Origin: Apoda limacodes
Lineage: Eukaryota; Arthropoda; Insecta; Lepidoptera; Limacodidae
DNA length: 64,000 nt
Reading direction: 5' to 3'
Assembly: GCA_946406115.1 (NCBI GenBank)
Contig: OX291551.1
Span: 13,702,001-13,766,000, forward strand
Position numbers and translations under genes: made by a program. Shown here piece after piece: positions 24,101 to 33,964 of the stretch. The notes below the pieces were generated by a model, which saw only the letters and a list, made by a program, of their open reading frames with translations, ran no database searches and was not told the origin of the DNA. Position 1 is the stretch's first letter. Each line of letters opens with the position of its first letter.

Positions 24101-27100
24101 GTTTTTTTGTTTGTGTATTTTTAACATTTTATTTTGTCTTTGCATGGAAAAGCTAATTTACTGTCAGTAAGCATTGTATGTATTTTAATAACATAAGTTA
24201 TGTAACTCATTGTCTGTTTTATTGACATATGTGTGCTCCTCTTTCATATTATTTAGGTACATGACTTATAACAAATTGTGTGTCTGCTATTGAGAACGAT
24301 GTCATTATTGCCTTTGATAAAACCGCAAAAGCGATAACTATGTGGTCACGTTAAATACACATCGTGATGTTGTAACGTCATACAAAGTAATTAATGGCTT
24401 TAGTTTTATTAAGGCTTCTGTGCGCGCACAGTCCGATTCCGCGTTTAAATACAACTTTAACAATTTCCTAGTTCCTAGTTTACATTTCGAACACCTAGAT
24501 CAAAACTTTTTGAACTAAAAGTTTTTAGTTAGTCGTATATACAAAGATTCAGCAAAAATCGAAATTGCTGAATTCTTGTTTCCTTTACGTTTTGAGACCC
24601 GAGGGAATCATTAGCGACTATTTTCAGATCGATGTTTGCGTATGTGGGTATGTTTGAACGTGATTTTTTTTTGTGTTCGGATATCTTGAGAACTGATAGA
24701 CCATTTAGCTTAATCGACATCTCAATCGATTCCTCTTCACCCGGAATTAAACCGATTAGTATTTCAGAAATATGGAACTAGCGTTTTTTATCATTGAAAA
24801 ACAAAAAATTTTTTGTACATTTTACAACAAAAATTCGATAAAACTTAGTTCTGTTAAGTTTTCAAGGGTGCAGAATCAAATATTTTATCATAGGTTTTTA
24901 ATATTTAAGATAGCGGATTCAATATTTAAGATAGCGGATTCAATATTTAAGATAGCGGATTCAATATGGCGCGATATCATGACAAAAGGTTCCTATTACT
25001 TATCAGATCAAATTTTGCAAAAAAATTAGTAAATTTTTATATATATAATCGATATATCGATGCATCTTTGCCAGCGCAGTGATGGCAATTTGTCTGACTT
25101 CTTAAAGAAGTCAGCAAGACGGAAGGCAACAAACTCTTCATAGGGCATTTTGTATTGCCTCATGGTTTTTGAATTTTTGTCCTGCCAATGGAGAGCTGCC
25201 AACCATTGCTCTTGCAGCTTGGAGACCGTATGTTGTGCAGTGTGGGGTAGTGAGGAACGAGCGATTAACCAAACCTGGCTGGAGATTTATACAATCATTG
25301 TTTAAGGAAAATAAAACTACGAACTAGAGAAATTAGTATAAATATATGAAAACGTGGAGCTAATTCGTAAGTGCACAGGAGGACTCTTAATAGTCTAAAG
25401 ATGATTTTTCTCAATTATAATATCTATAGCATATAAAATTAATGGCATACCTCATTTGATGTCATCACAATTAATAAACTAAGTCGATTTATGGCTCTAT
25501 CGATTTTTACGGAATATTTCCAAATGAAGCTATTATTACATTTCCTATGCTCCTTATGACGGTAATAATAATTAGCTTATATGTATAATAACTGGCCCTT
25601 AGTAAAAATAAAACAATAAGGTCTAAAACATAGTTAAAAATTTATGAAAAATGTAGAGATCAGTTGTGCCATAAAAATAATAAATGATATGGGTACACCA
25701 TGAAAGGCCACGATCCTTCTAAAGACTAGTGTTAAAAAGTCGCTTTCATTATAGTGTGGTCGCTATACTATCTACTTGCAGAAAGATCTATCAAACTTAT
25801 TAACACAGTCACGGTAGGTACGAAGTCGATCAAACCGAAGAAGACTGATTTAGCGATTTTTGGAAGTTTATTGTTAATAATAAAAGTCTTCTCTGACATC
25901 GATTTAACAATAGGTAAGCCCAACGATTTTTCTAACATTTACACAAATACCTTCTTAGCTATAATATCGCCTTCTAGCGATGTTCAGTGCTAATTTTTAT
26001 GTGAAAATATTATCTATTGTGTTTTTTGTTATGGTGGCCTTCCATGGTCCGTCCACCTTAATCGTAGATCCGTCTCCTCAAACGTCATCACTGAGCTTTG
26101 TGTTTTGTATAAATATGTTATATTAAGATGTGTGTTGCATAACTTTGCAGGGTCCACAGCTGAGCCACTAAGCTCCGCGTACGCAGCACAGTTCGGCACA
26201 GCGTTCGCGGCTGCACCGCTCGGTTCGGTGCTCGGCTCTGCAGCCGCGGCTGCCGCCGGCAAACAGGTGGAAGGTAACTTGTTCTTAGCCATGTTATTTA
26301 TATTGTCTACATAAATATGTTGAACGGTTTAACGATACACCCATGTTACACATGCGTATTAATTTCCTACATATTCAGCCTGGAAACACTGTTCAAAGGA
26401 TGCGTTTTTTATACCACAAAGGTGGCAAACAAGCTTACGAGCCACCTGATGGTAAGCGGTCACCATAACCTATGGACGCATGCAACACCAGGAATATTAC
26501 TCGCGCGTTGCCGACCCTTAAAAAATCTAATAACTTCTTTCTTGAAGAGCCCTATATACTGTAGGCCTTAGAGAAAACCTTGACATTCCACAACCCAAGC
26601 GTTCGCGGGAGGAAGTTTTCATGAAACCGCACTGTACGCGACCATTTTGGTTCTCAAGTGTGAGAATAAATTCCCTGCCGATGGCGAGCAGTGCGATGGT
26701 AGAAAGTAGCCGCGGGCATCATTCCGAACAATTCCTCAGAATGCATCCCATTGTACAAGCGGTAAAACACACACAGGGAGGCAATGTCTCTTCTCAGGCT
26801 TAAGGACTCGATATGGCAAGTGAGTTTGGGAGTGTTCTGGAATAGTGTGTCATGCGTCTGCCGATCAATAAGCTAGCCACCCACTTGCACAATCCCTTGG
26901 GTACTCTGTAAGATGGCAACTTCGATAGGAGACCCCGGTGCCAGACCTTTTTCTCTTTTTGTTTTGATTCTTGCCATTTTTTAAAAAAAAGTAACTTAGA
27001 CTAAAGATGATGATTCACCGCACAGACAGCTTAGAGGACAGAAGGTGCGGTACTATAACTGCCAAAGCTCAGCACAGATAGTTTGGTTGCTGTGCCCTAC

Positions 27101-28211
27101 CTCTCTCTCTGCTTTCATTTCATGAATCCTTAACTAAAAACTGTACAAATCTCCACATTCCAGCATTCATTACACAAACAAGCTCTTACTTATGACTAGA
27201 ATCAGGTTTCATGTATAGTAGGTAAATTTGCTTTGGCTCCTAAAATTTATTCGGATCCAGATGAACTCGTAGGTAGATACGAGAGAATCCGATACAATTT
27301 GATTTCTAACATTTTTAAACTTTTCTGTTAGAGCTTTTAGTACGTAATAGCTAATAACCACGTCTCTACCCACATATTTTTCGCCTTCTGCTTGGTTCAT
27401 ACTGATAGTCGTACTCGAAAGTTTTGTCCGCGCAAAAACAATTTCACGTCAGAATGTAGGATAAAAGCCACGATTTGGGCTTGGCGTTGAACAACTGGCG
27501 TCCACAGTCATTTGTAAAATTAAATGTTTCCTATGTAATAGGCGTTGTCTTGGATACATAGACTTCGAGTTTGTAATTTGTTCTATGGACTGCGCAATTA
27601 AGACAAAATTTACCTTCTTATTAAGGGACAAAGCTAATTTCACTAAAACTACCATTCTCTTTTCTGCATAGTAAAATCAAAGCAAAAGAAAGAGACAACT
27701 GCTCGCGAATAGCTTTGTTTCTTTCACACTTTTGCGACCGTTTTTACCTAACAGCTGACTAGGAAATGCGCTGTCTAGTCACTGTCTATGCGTAGATATC
27801 AATCAGCAATCAGAATGAGTTAAATGATTATTCACTCTCGAATCGAAATCAATATTCGATGCGGCAAGCTTCAATTACATCCCAGCTCCTACTTTGATTA
27901 TATCTACCTAGGTACTCAAGCACACTTTTTTTTTTACAGGTCCGGAAGGTGGTAATTTGTTTATATACCATCTACCACAAGAGTTTACCGACACCGACCT
28001 GGCATCCACGTTCCTACCGTTCGGTCACGTAATATCGGCAAAAGTGTTCATAGACAAACAAACGAATCTGTCAAAGTGCTTTGGTTTCGTTTCGTATGAC
28101 AATGCGAGTTCGGCGCAGGCCGCGATACAAGCCATGAATGGCTTCCAAATAGGTACAAAGAGACTCAAAGTTCAATTGAAGCGTTCTAGAGAACTATCGA
28201 GACCATACTAG
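18125..28211 (+). CDS. Bruno/CELF1-2-type RNA-binding protein, 3' exons
   Basis: Partial gene; deduced exons are 18125-18303, 19702-19963, 20303-20518, 26151-26273 and 27940-28211 (TAG stop). All joins keep frame and use GT/AG borders. Exon 1 here gives most of RRM2 (RNP2 LFVGML, RNP1 KGCAFVTF). Exon 2 completes it ([20 protein letters not shown]) and opens a Gln-rich linker. Exons 3 and 4 add Gly/Ala/Pro-rich linker ([23 protein letters not shown]). Exon 5 is RRM3 (RNP2 LFIYHL, RNP1 KCFGFVSY) and the usual ...RLKVQLKR...RPY end. Wording such as TMEGC and [20 protein letters not shown] is that of CELF1/2 and fly bruno1 (arrest)/bruno2 rather than bruno3. Family members bind GU-rich or Bruno-response elements and control splicing and translation. 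RRM1 and the N-terminus lie upstream of the window. An extra linker exon in the 5.6-kb intron cannot be excluded. Confidence 0.92.
18304..19701. other. CELF intron with a dispersed repeat
   Basis: The intron has donor AAG|GTAATT and acceptor TTTCCAG|TCTCTG. It contains the repeat at 18960-19215. No additional exon was seen. Confidence 0.7.
18960..19215 (-). repeat. lepidopteran dispersed repeat ('ACTCGCGCGTTGCCGACCC' family)
   Basis: On the - strand it reads GGTGGCAACAGGATGACGG, 'tctgcaaccagggtcaattactcgcgcgttgccgacccttt' and 'gaatatctaataact'. The same order is found on the + strand at 26420-26545. Two copies therefore lie in opposite orientation in introns of one gene. I recognise 'caacaccaggggtattgcagatgcgttgcc' repeats as common in Lepidoptera but cannot assign a class. 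Confidence 0.6.
23029..23972. mobile_element. MITE-like element with G-runs inside its ends
   Basis: The left end (A)GAGGCCGTTCAAGTATTACGTAAGCA is the inverted match of the right end TGCTTACGTAATACTTGAATGGTCCCT, about 27 bp with three mismatches. Just inside each end lies a purine block (GGGGGCGGGGGGGTC at 23062, GGGGGGG at 23877) followed by 'tttgct.tgctta'-like sequence. The internal 940 bp has no coding frame. Flanks read TTAG/CTAA, so the target duplication is uncertain. Confidence 0.6.
24900..24962. repeat. 21-bp tandem repeat, three perfect copies
   Basis: The unit AATATTTAAGATAGCGGATTC is repeated three times without mismatch (24900, 24921, 24942) and is followed by a truncated AATAT start of a fourth. 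Confidence 0.9.
26395..26960 (+). repeat. lepidopteran dispersed repeat in CELF intron
   Basis: The repeat begins around CACAAAGGTGGCAAACAAGC, with 'gccacctgatggtaagcggtcacca', 'gcaacaccaggaatattactcgcgcg' and 'ttgccgaccctta' following. It continues through GC-richer sequence with CACACACAGGGAGGCAATG to a pyrimidine tract. The first 130 bp match the inverse copy at 18960-19215. The open frames inside have no recognisable protein motif. Confidence 0.6.
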
Positions 28212-29090
28212 AATTCCAAACTAGTGAATAAAAAAAAAAGAAAAAATGCAGAGGTTGTAAATTTTTGGAACGTTTGTTGTGATGTATCCGGTGCACTTGA
28301 ACTGAGGCCGAATTCTAGCTCACAAGGCATTATCGCACACAGCAAGGGGCATGGCAGATGTTGCTATGCGATATGCCTCGTTAGAAAATTAAAACTGCGT
28401 GGCCAGAAACGTGCACAGTTGTTATCTAATAAGAATAAGGTTAAGGTTTGTGTCAAATGATTTATCGTTTCCAAAGTATTCCCCAAATCGTTTTATTAAT
28501 TATAATATCTTACCTACACCTAATTTAAAAACATATCTATGTTTTAGTCAATTTAAGCTTAAGTTGAATGCGTTTAGGATACAAAACGCCAAAGAACAAT
28601 TTAATTGTACTAAAAATATAAAACATTTTATGATAAATTTGTCATTTCATATCACTTTATTTTTGTTCAAAGATAGTTGTAACGCTTTTCTCAACCTCTG
28701 ATATTTTTTACACTTACGTTCAATATTAACTACTTTATTTTTAATCTGTTTTCTGTTCTCTTTTATGTTACCATTTTGATAGTTTAATTATATAAATAAT
28801 CAATGTGGCCATTGTCATGTATGCAGTTTAGTGTTTTTTTTTTTTTGTTTTTAAGAATTTATAGAATAACAAAAAGATCTCAAAGTGATCAGTGTATTTA
28901 TTGTTTTTCTGTATATTTTTCAATTGTGTACTTAAATCTGTCGTTGAATTGTGAACTGTGTACTGCTATTCGCAAATTGACTCGCAGTATATACAGTATA
29001 TAGTCCTAAATACATATTTAAAATATATGTTTAGTTAATTCAAGTATTTATTGCTACAAACATACGAATAAAAAACTTATTAATTTCAAC
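28212..29090 (+). other. probable 3' UTR of the CELF gene
   Basis: The stop codon is followed by an AATAAA at 28227, probably too close to be the only site, and another AATAAA at 29068. The stretch is T-rich and non-coding. The true cleavage site cannot be seen from sequence alone. Confidence 0.35.
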
Positions 29091-29946
29091 TTTTTTAAGA
29101 TGATTAAAAATGTAGATTATTCTTGTTACATTGATAACACCTGGTAACTGATTTATTCTACAATATTTGTTATAGCTTATTAAATAAATAAAACCTTTAA
29201 CATTAAAAGCAATATAATATGTGACACTATTTCTTAGATTACTTTCTAAATATTCGTATCTATAGGTACTATGCGTTTCAAATGAGTTGGCACCCGGACA
29301 GGCGCCATCTTGGTCCGTAAAATCCGTAACTATTACTGAGCACCGAGTACACCGTAGCAACTCACGTACAATGTGGCGCCAATACAGTTCCTGACCGTGC
29401 GCCAAAACGCATAAATATTTAGGTACCTACATGATGCGCAATAGATATTTGAAATAACTAATTGCTAAATTCCTTTTCTCTTGTATTTTTTTCGAAATAG
29501 GCTACGTTTTGTGCATGTTTGTGTATTTTGACATTGAACTATTTAATTGTTTTAATAACACCGGCCCGTTTAGTCAAAACCTTAGTAATAAGTATTAAAT
29601 GATAATATATTTGCGTATGTAAGTTTGAGATACTTATTAAAATTATGTTTGTATTAAAAACTGTTCTAAACTATTTTTCTAATAGTCACTGGCACATTTT
29701 GATTTTTTTATATTCACCTACCTATTACTACTTAGTTATTAAAAGTAAGTATTATTTACTACGTGTTAAATAGTTCATAATTTTACGCCGAATTTGGCTC
29801 GGCAAATATTTTGTGTTATTTATTATTACTTACCTACTTATCCACCTTAGTAGGTAGATACCAAAGGTAAAGACGGCTTGAATCGAATGAAAATAAAATT
29901 ATGAATTAAACTTTATTTTGTTTTCGTTTTTTTTGCTTACTTTTAA

Positions 29947-30214
29947 CAAGTGCTGGGCAAATTTTAATTGCAATAAACAATTAATCAATCGTTATTTACA
30001 ACTATCGCATTAACAATAAATATAAATAATTAAATACATATTTCTATCATTACAAACTTGTTAATTGTGTATGTTACATAATTGCTGCAGTCATAAATTA
30101 ACAATAAATTAATAGTTAATTGTGGCTAACATAGTCAACAATTAATATATTTTACATTTCTGCAGTCATAATTAATTAATTGTTAATTTCAATTACATCT
30201 TGCCCAACACTGCT
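29947..30214. mobile_element. hAT-like MITE, AT-rich
   Basis: The left end CAAGTGCTGGGCAA and the right end TTGCCCAACACTGC are inverted matches to a CAGTG(T/C)TGGGCAA terminus. The inverted similarity continues inward ('ttttaattgcaataaacaattaatcaat' against 'tgtaattgaaattaacaattaattaatt'). Flanking TTTTAACA and TTTTAATT could be a decayed 8-bp target duplication, as in hAT elements. The inside also has two 'TGCAGTCATAA.TTAA' direct repeats (about 30088 and 30163). Confidence 0.65.
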
Positions 30215-31949
30215 TTTAATTGATCGTGTTCAAAAAACTAGGTCAACATAATTTGTAAAGTTACGATTATTTATTTTGAGATACGAGCAGGTACTTATTT
30301 AGGTACTTTTGTCGTCTAAGAAGAACTGAGGTAAACCGTTCGCAATTGTTTAAACGTTAAATTTAGTTGAGTATTATATTAAGAGAATAATTTACATTCA
30401 GATTGATATATTAAAAACTTTTATTTAATCAGGTTTTTAATGTCTAAGTAAAGACAATATCTAGACTGAATTAAGAGAGCTTTTGTGTTTTTTGTGTAAA
30501 CATTTTCAGTCATTATATTGTGATACCTTAAACTAGGTTGATTACTATACGCTAAACAACGGTCTATAAGGTATAATTTTGTTAGTAAATAAGGTATGAT
30601 TTAATAATAAATGCAGTTGTTTTTACAAAACAAAGTCAACTACTGATAACAGGGCACCATAATCCTCTAAACATGTCTTGATATTCTATACTTACTACAT
30701 TGATTTGCTTTCTATTTTTATGGATTACTTATCAATAGTTTTTAATGATTTAATATTCACCTGCTGCTATCATCATAAAGACAAGGAATAAATTAACGAT
30801 TAAAAAAATTACGCTAGGTACCTAGGTAACATTTTCCTTTTTCTTACGTACCTATTTGTGACAAATCGTACGTTTATTCTTAAAAAGATTTTTCTTTTAC
30901 TGATAATAGTAATTCGCCGGTTTGCCGTATTTTATACATGTACCTACCACTTCATTCGCGATAATGCTTTTTGCTTCCTTTTTAATTTTTCAAATTTCTA
31001 GCTTTGTAGGTTGTATTGATTTAGAAAGAAATAATTACATACAGACCTATAAGAAGACTCATAAGTGGTTTCCGTTTTTAGAAAAGTATCTAATCAACAG
31101 AATTGTCTTTCGAGTTTTTTTTTTTAAAAAAACTTTCATCAGTGCAGATTTTTATGAGCGGCGTGAAACGTTTCCGAAATCATAACCTATTTCCTACAAA
31201 TGGATTTTTATTTTATTTACTGTTTTAGATATTGTTTTCAATCTTTTATTATAACCGAATGTTTGGATTATGGTAAAATTTTAAGTTATGAACAAAGATG
31301 GGCTACAAAACTAGCATATCCTATAGAAGTTTATATTTCGAGGCACCGTATTAAGTAAAATTGGTATTAAAAATTAAAATAAATGAACTGTTTTATACCA
31401 CACCGTTTTGTTGATATGGATGTAAATAAATGTCAAGTTTAAACTGTGTTTTTTTTTTTGTCATCTAACATACATTTACACCGATATTTTTTTGACTTCA
31501 TCAAGGCCCTTTGACGATATACTTACATCTGCAGACGTAACAACCTACATACAATATTACAATACAACAATTATTAATAATATTAATTATAATAATATTA
31601 ATAATTTAATAATTCGGATACTATCCGAATGGCCCCCGATATTCAACATGGCGTCATTAGTACCTACCTTATATTGACAGAAGAATTGACTAAGAGAAAA
31701 AGTCTCAAATACCTTGCGATCTCTGAAGCATAATGTGACTAAAATGTGATAGAGCGGTAATTCATGCGTGAATGTACCTACACATTCGATTATTCCTAGC
31801 CATACGCGATATCGAAATACTGATTATTGATCCTGAAAGTGCTTCACGAGCTCTATCCAATGGCATCAGTTATGGTTTATAAAAAAAATGTATGTTTTCA
31901 ACTTCCATACATTTAGTATGGCGCCATGGCACTCATGGCATGATACCTA
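30215..31949. other. non-coding spacer, no gene seen
   Basis: AT-rich DNA with no recognisable exon. A short AT palindromic tract (TTATTAATAATATTAATTAT) lies at about 31570-31590. Confidence 0.35.
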
Positions 31950-32240
31950 CCTATACCTTACGCCGTGCGATTTTTTCCTTTTGGGTATTTTAAAAGACCA
32001 GGTCTACAGTGCACGAGTCAAGAACTGAAAGCAAAAAAGAAGTTTACAAATTTGTATAAGACATACTGTAGCATTGCTTTCTCCAGCGATGCTACGATAC
32101 GTTCGAGTTCATATAAAGACAGTAGATAGCGAGAAAATCCACAGAAAATGGCAGACGCCACATCAAACGTTATTAAAAAAACTGTTAATGTACCTACCTT
32201 ATTAAATAAAAATTATAATGTCGTAAATTGCCTTCTTATT
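31950..32240 (+). pseudogene. possible mariner-type transposase C-terminal relic
   Basis: With frameshifts the + strand reads 'CDFFLLGILKDQVYSARV' near 31970-32010 and 'LSPAMLRYVRVHIKTVDSEK' near 32080-32140. The first part resembles the 'CDFFLWGYLKDKVY' block at the third catalytic Asp of mariner/Tc1-like transposases. The second resembles the following 'ML..V...F..R' region. Several stops are present and no inverted ends were found, so this is a weak call. Confidence 0.4.
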
Positions 32241-32301
32241 TAAGATCATTAACGGAAATAATTTATGTTTATTAGATTTTAAACTTGCTTAGGTATTTAA
32301 A

Positions 32302-32505
32302 ATGCCATGTCGCCATACTAAATGTTTGGAAGCTGAAAACATTATATTTTCGGATAGATCCAGTTTATTTTATAAACCATTATTGACACTATTGGAAAGA
32401 GGGGTGCAGCACACCAGAGTGGAACAAAGCATTTTTTCCTTCATAACAGCTGGTGAAGCTATTTTAGGATTAATAATCAGTATTTCGATATCGTTTATGT
32501 TATAA
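32302..32505 (+). CDS. short ORF, 67 aa, function unknown
   Basis: This is an ATG-to-TAA frame with four bases AAA(ATG) before the start. The N-terminal half is polar with two Cys (MPCRHTKCLEAEN). The C-terminal third is a hydrophobic stretch (AGEAILGLIISISISFML) that could be one membrane helix. There is no family match from memory and no splice context. It may be accidental. Confidence 0.15.
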   Translation: MPCRHTKCLEAENIIFSDRSSLFYKPLLTLLERGVQHTRVEQSIFSFITAGEAILGLIISISISFML

Positions 32506-33439
32506 ATATAATCGAGTGAGATCACTTAGCGTTTCAATTGTATCGTTGTATAAAAAATAGCTCAAGACCAAATTTATTAAAGCAAGAAAAACTGGTCAAG
32601 TGCGAGTCGGCCTTGGCACTTGCAAGAGCCAGTCGAAAATATAAATGACGCCTATTGTTGGAAAGAGGAGGCTATGGGCTACGCCCAGGTACCCTAATGT
32701 CTATAGTTCTTAAAATATAGCATCAGCTCTGCGACACCTGTCATAAGAATTACGGGTTTATAAATTTAAACATTAGATTTACGCTTTATTATCTGTATGT
32801 ATAGATATATAAACATGCATATTGCATACGCATATTGCATATTGCTATTGAATAAGTTAATTGAGAGCGGAAAAGACAGACAGAGAAAAGAGGGGTGTTT
32901 TCTCGTGTACCCATTAATTTGTACTATTAATGGGACCCGAGGGAGACCTACTTTTCGTGGTCCCATTGCACAATTATCTTGATTATAATCATTAAATCTA
33001 CTCCCTGTATCTTTGAATTTGGGTGTTGCATATGATTGATGTGATTTCAGTAACTCGATTATGTACTTTATAAGTAAATATGTACGAGTGATTTCATGAA
33101 TTTACCAAATTATACTAAAGTAAATATGTAACGTCATATTCGATTTACTTACCGCGTTTTTTAACGTTATAAGATCAAATCGCATTGTGATATCGTTTTC
33201 TTGCATATTTTTATATCATTTATCGATATATTATCCGAATACTTTTCTGGATTATCCGTGCTTAGTATTCAGATGGATACTAAATTTCCGCAGATAATTG
33301 CATTCCCTACTAGCAACTTAAAACTTTATTAAAATATATTATTATTAAATATATTATTCCTAGGTTAAAACAAAAAAAATATATTTAACAGTTTGTTTTA
33401 GGTTTCAAAGAGGGTAAAAGATATTTCAATAAAATATAT
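32506..33439. other. non-coding spacer
   Basis: No gene was recognised. At 32590-32640 a degraded 'GGTCAAGTGCGAGTCGG' word belongs to the same dispersed repeat family as 3845-4170. Confidence 0.35.
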
Positions 33440-33700
33440 ATCTCCAAAAATATTGATCTTAGACTAGTAGTTTCTTAAAAAAAAGTAATAGATCTCATTA
33501 AGATCTTTATTTCAGATGATACCTGTCACACTTCAAAGGGTTACATCTCCAAAAATATTGATAGTAGGCTAGTAGTTTCATTCTTCATCTTTATTTCAGA
33601 TGACAGCTGTCAAACTTGAAACAGCTTTATCACCGTAACTATCGATGTACACAAATTGTTAGATCTCATCAAAATCTTTATTTCGAACGACAGCCGTCAA
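33440..33700. repeat. about 103-bp imperfect tandem repeat
   Basis: ATCTCCAAAAATATTGATCT followed by 'tagactagtagtttctta' at 33441 recurs at 33544 as ATCTCCAAAAATATTGATAG followed by 'taggctagtagtttcatt'. Both are followed by 'tctttatttcagatgac/ta' and 'ctgtca.actt'. A third, more decayed unit ('tcaccgtaactatcgatg ... tctttatttcgaacgacagccgtcaaac') follows to about 33703. Confidence 0.7.
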
Positions 33701-33923
33701 ACAAAATGAGCTATATCCACAATATAGTACAAAATGAGCTATATATACAATATATATACAAATTTGGATCCAAACAATCAATTTTTAGACTCATCTGTTT
33801 GACACAGGCATGACGAACAATTCTAAAAAAATCACAAATATAAAAGGTTCTTTAGATGAAATAACTTTAAATGGAAATGTAATCTTCACAAAATTAAATA
33901 ATTTTTACAATCAATAAATTACA

Positions 33924-33929
33924 TTTATT
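33924..33929 (-). promoter_or_regulatory. poly(A) signal of ERLEC1
   Basis: TTTATT on the + strand is AATAAA on the gene strand, about 35 bases past the TAG stop at 33965-33967. This implies a very short 3' UTR. Confidence 0.55.
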
Positions 33930-33964
33930 TATCGAAAAAAGAATTAAAAAAAAACAATTTAAAA

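Larger units (their letters stand above)
20519..26150. other. CELF intron, 5.6 kb
   Basis: The donor is GT|GTAAGT and the acceptor is TTTGCAG|GGTCC; both flanking exons are in phase 1. The intron holds a MITE-like element (23029-23972) and a 21-bp tandem repeat (24900-24962). An unrecognised GC-richer patch lies at about 22740-22910 and another at about 25070-25280. No convincing alternative exon was found. Confidence 0.6.

Noticed and set aside
26105..26314. A separate Ala-rich protein
   Set aside because: The Ala-rich frame is the CELF linker exon 26151-26273 read through its splice sites; the antisense frame is its shadow.
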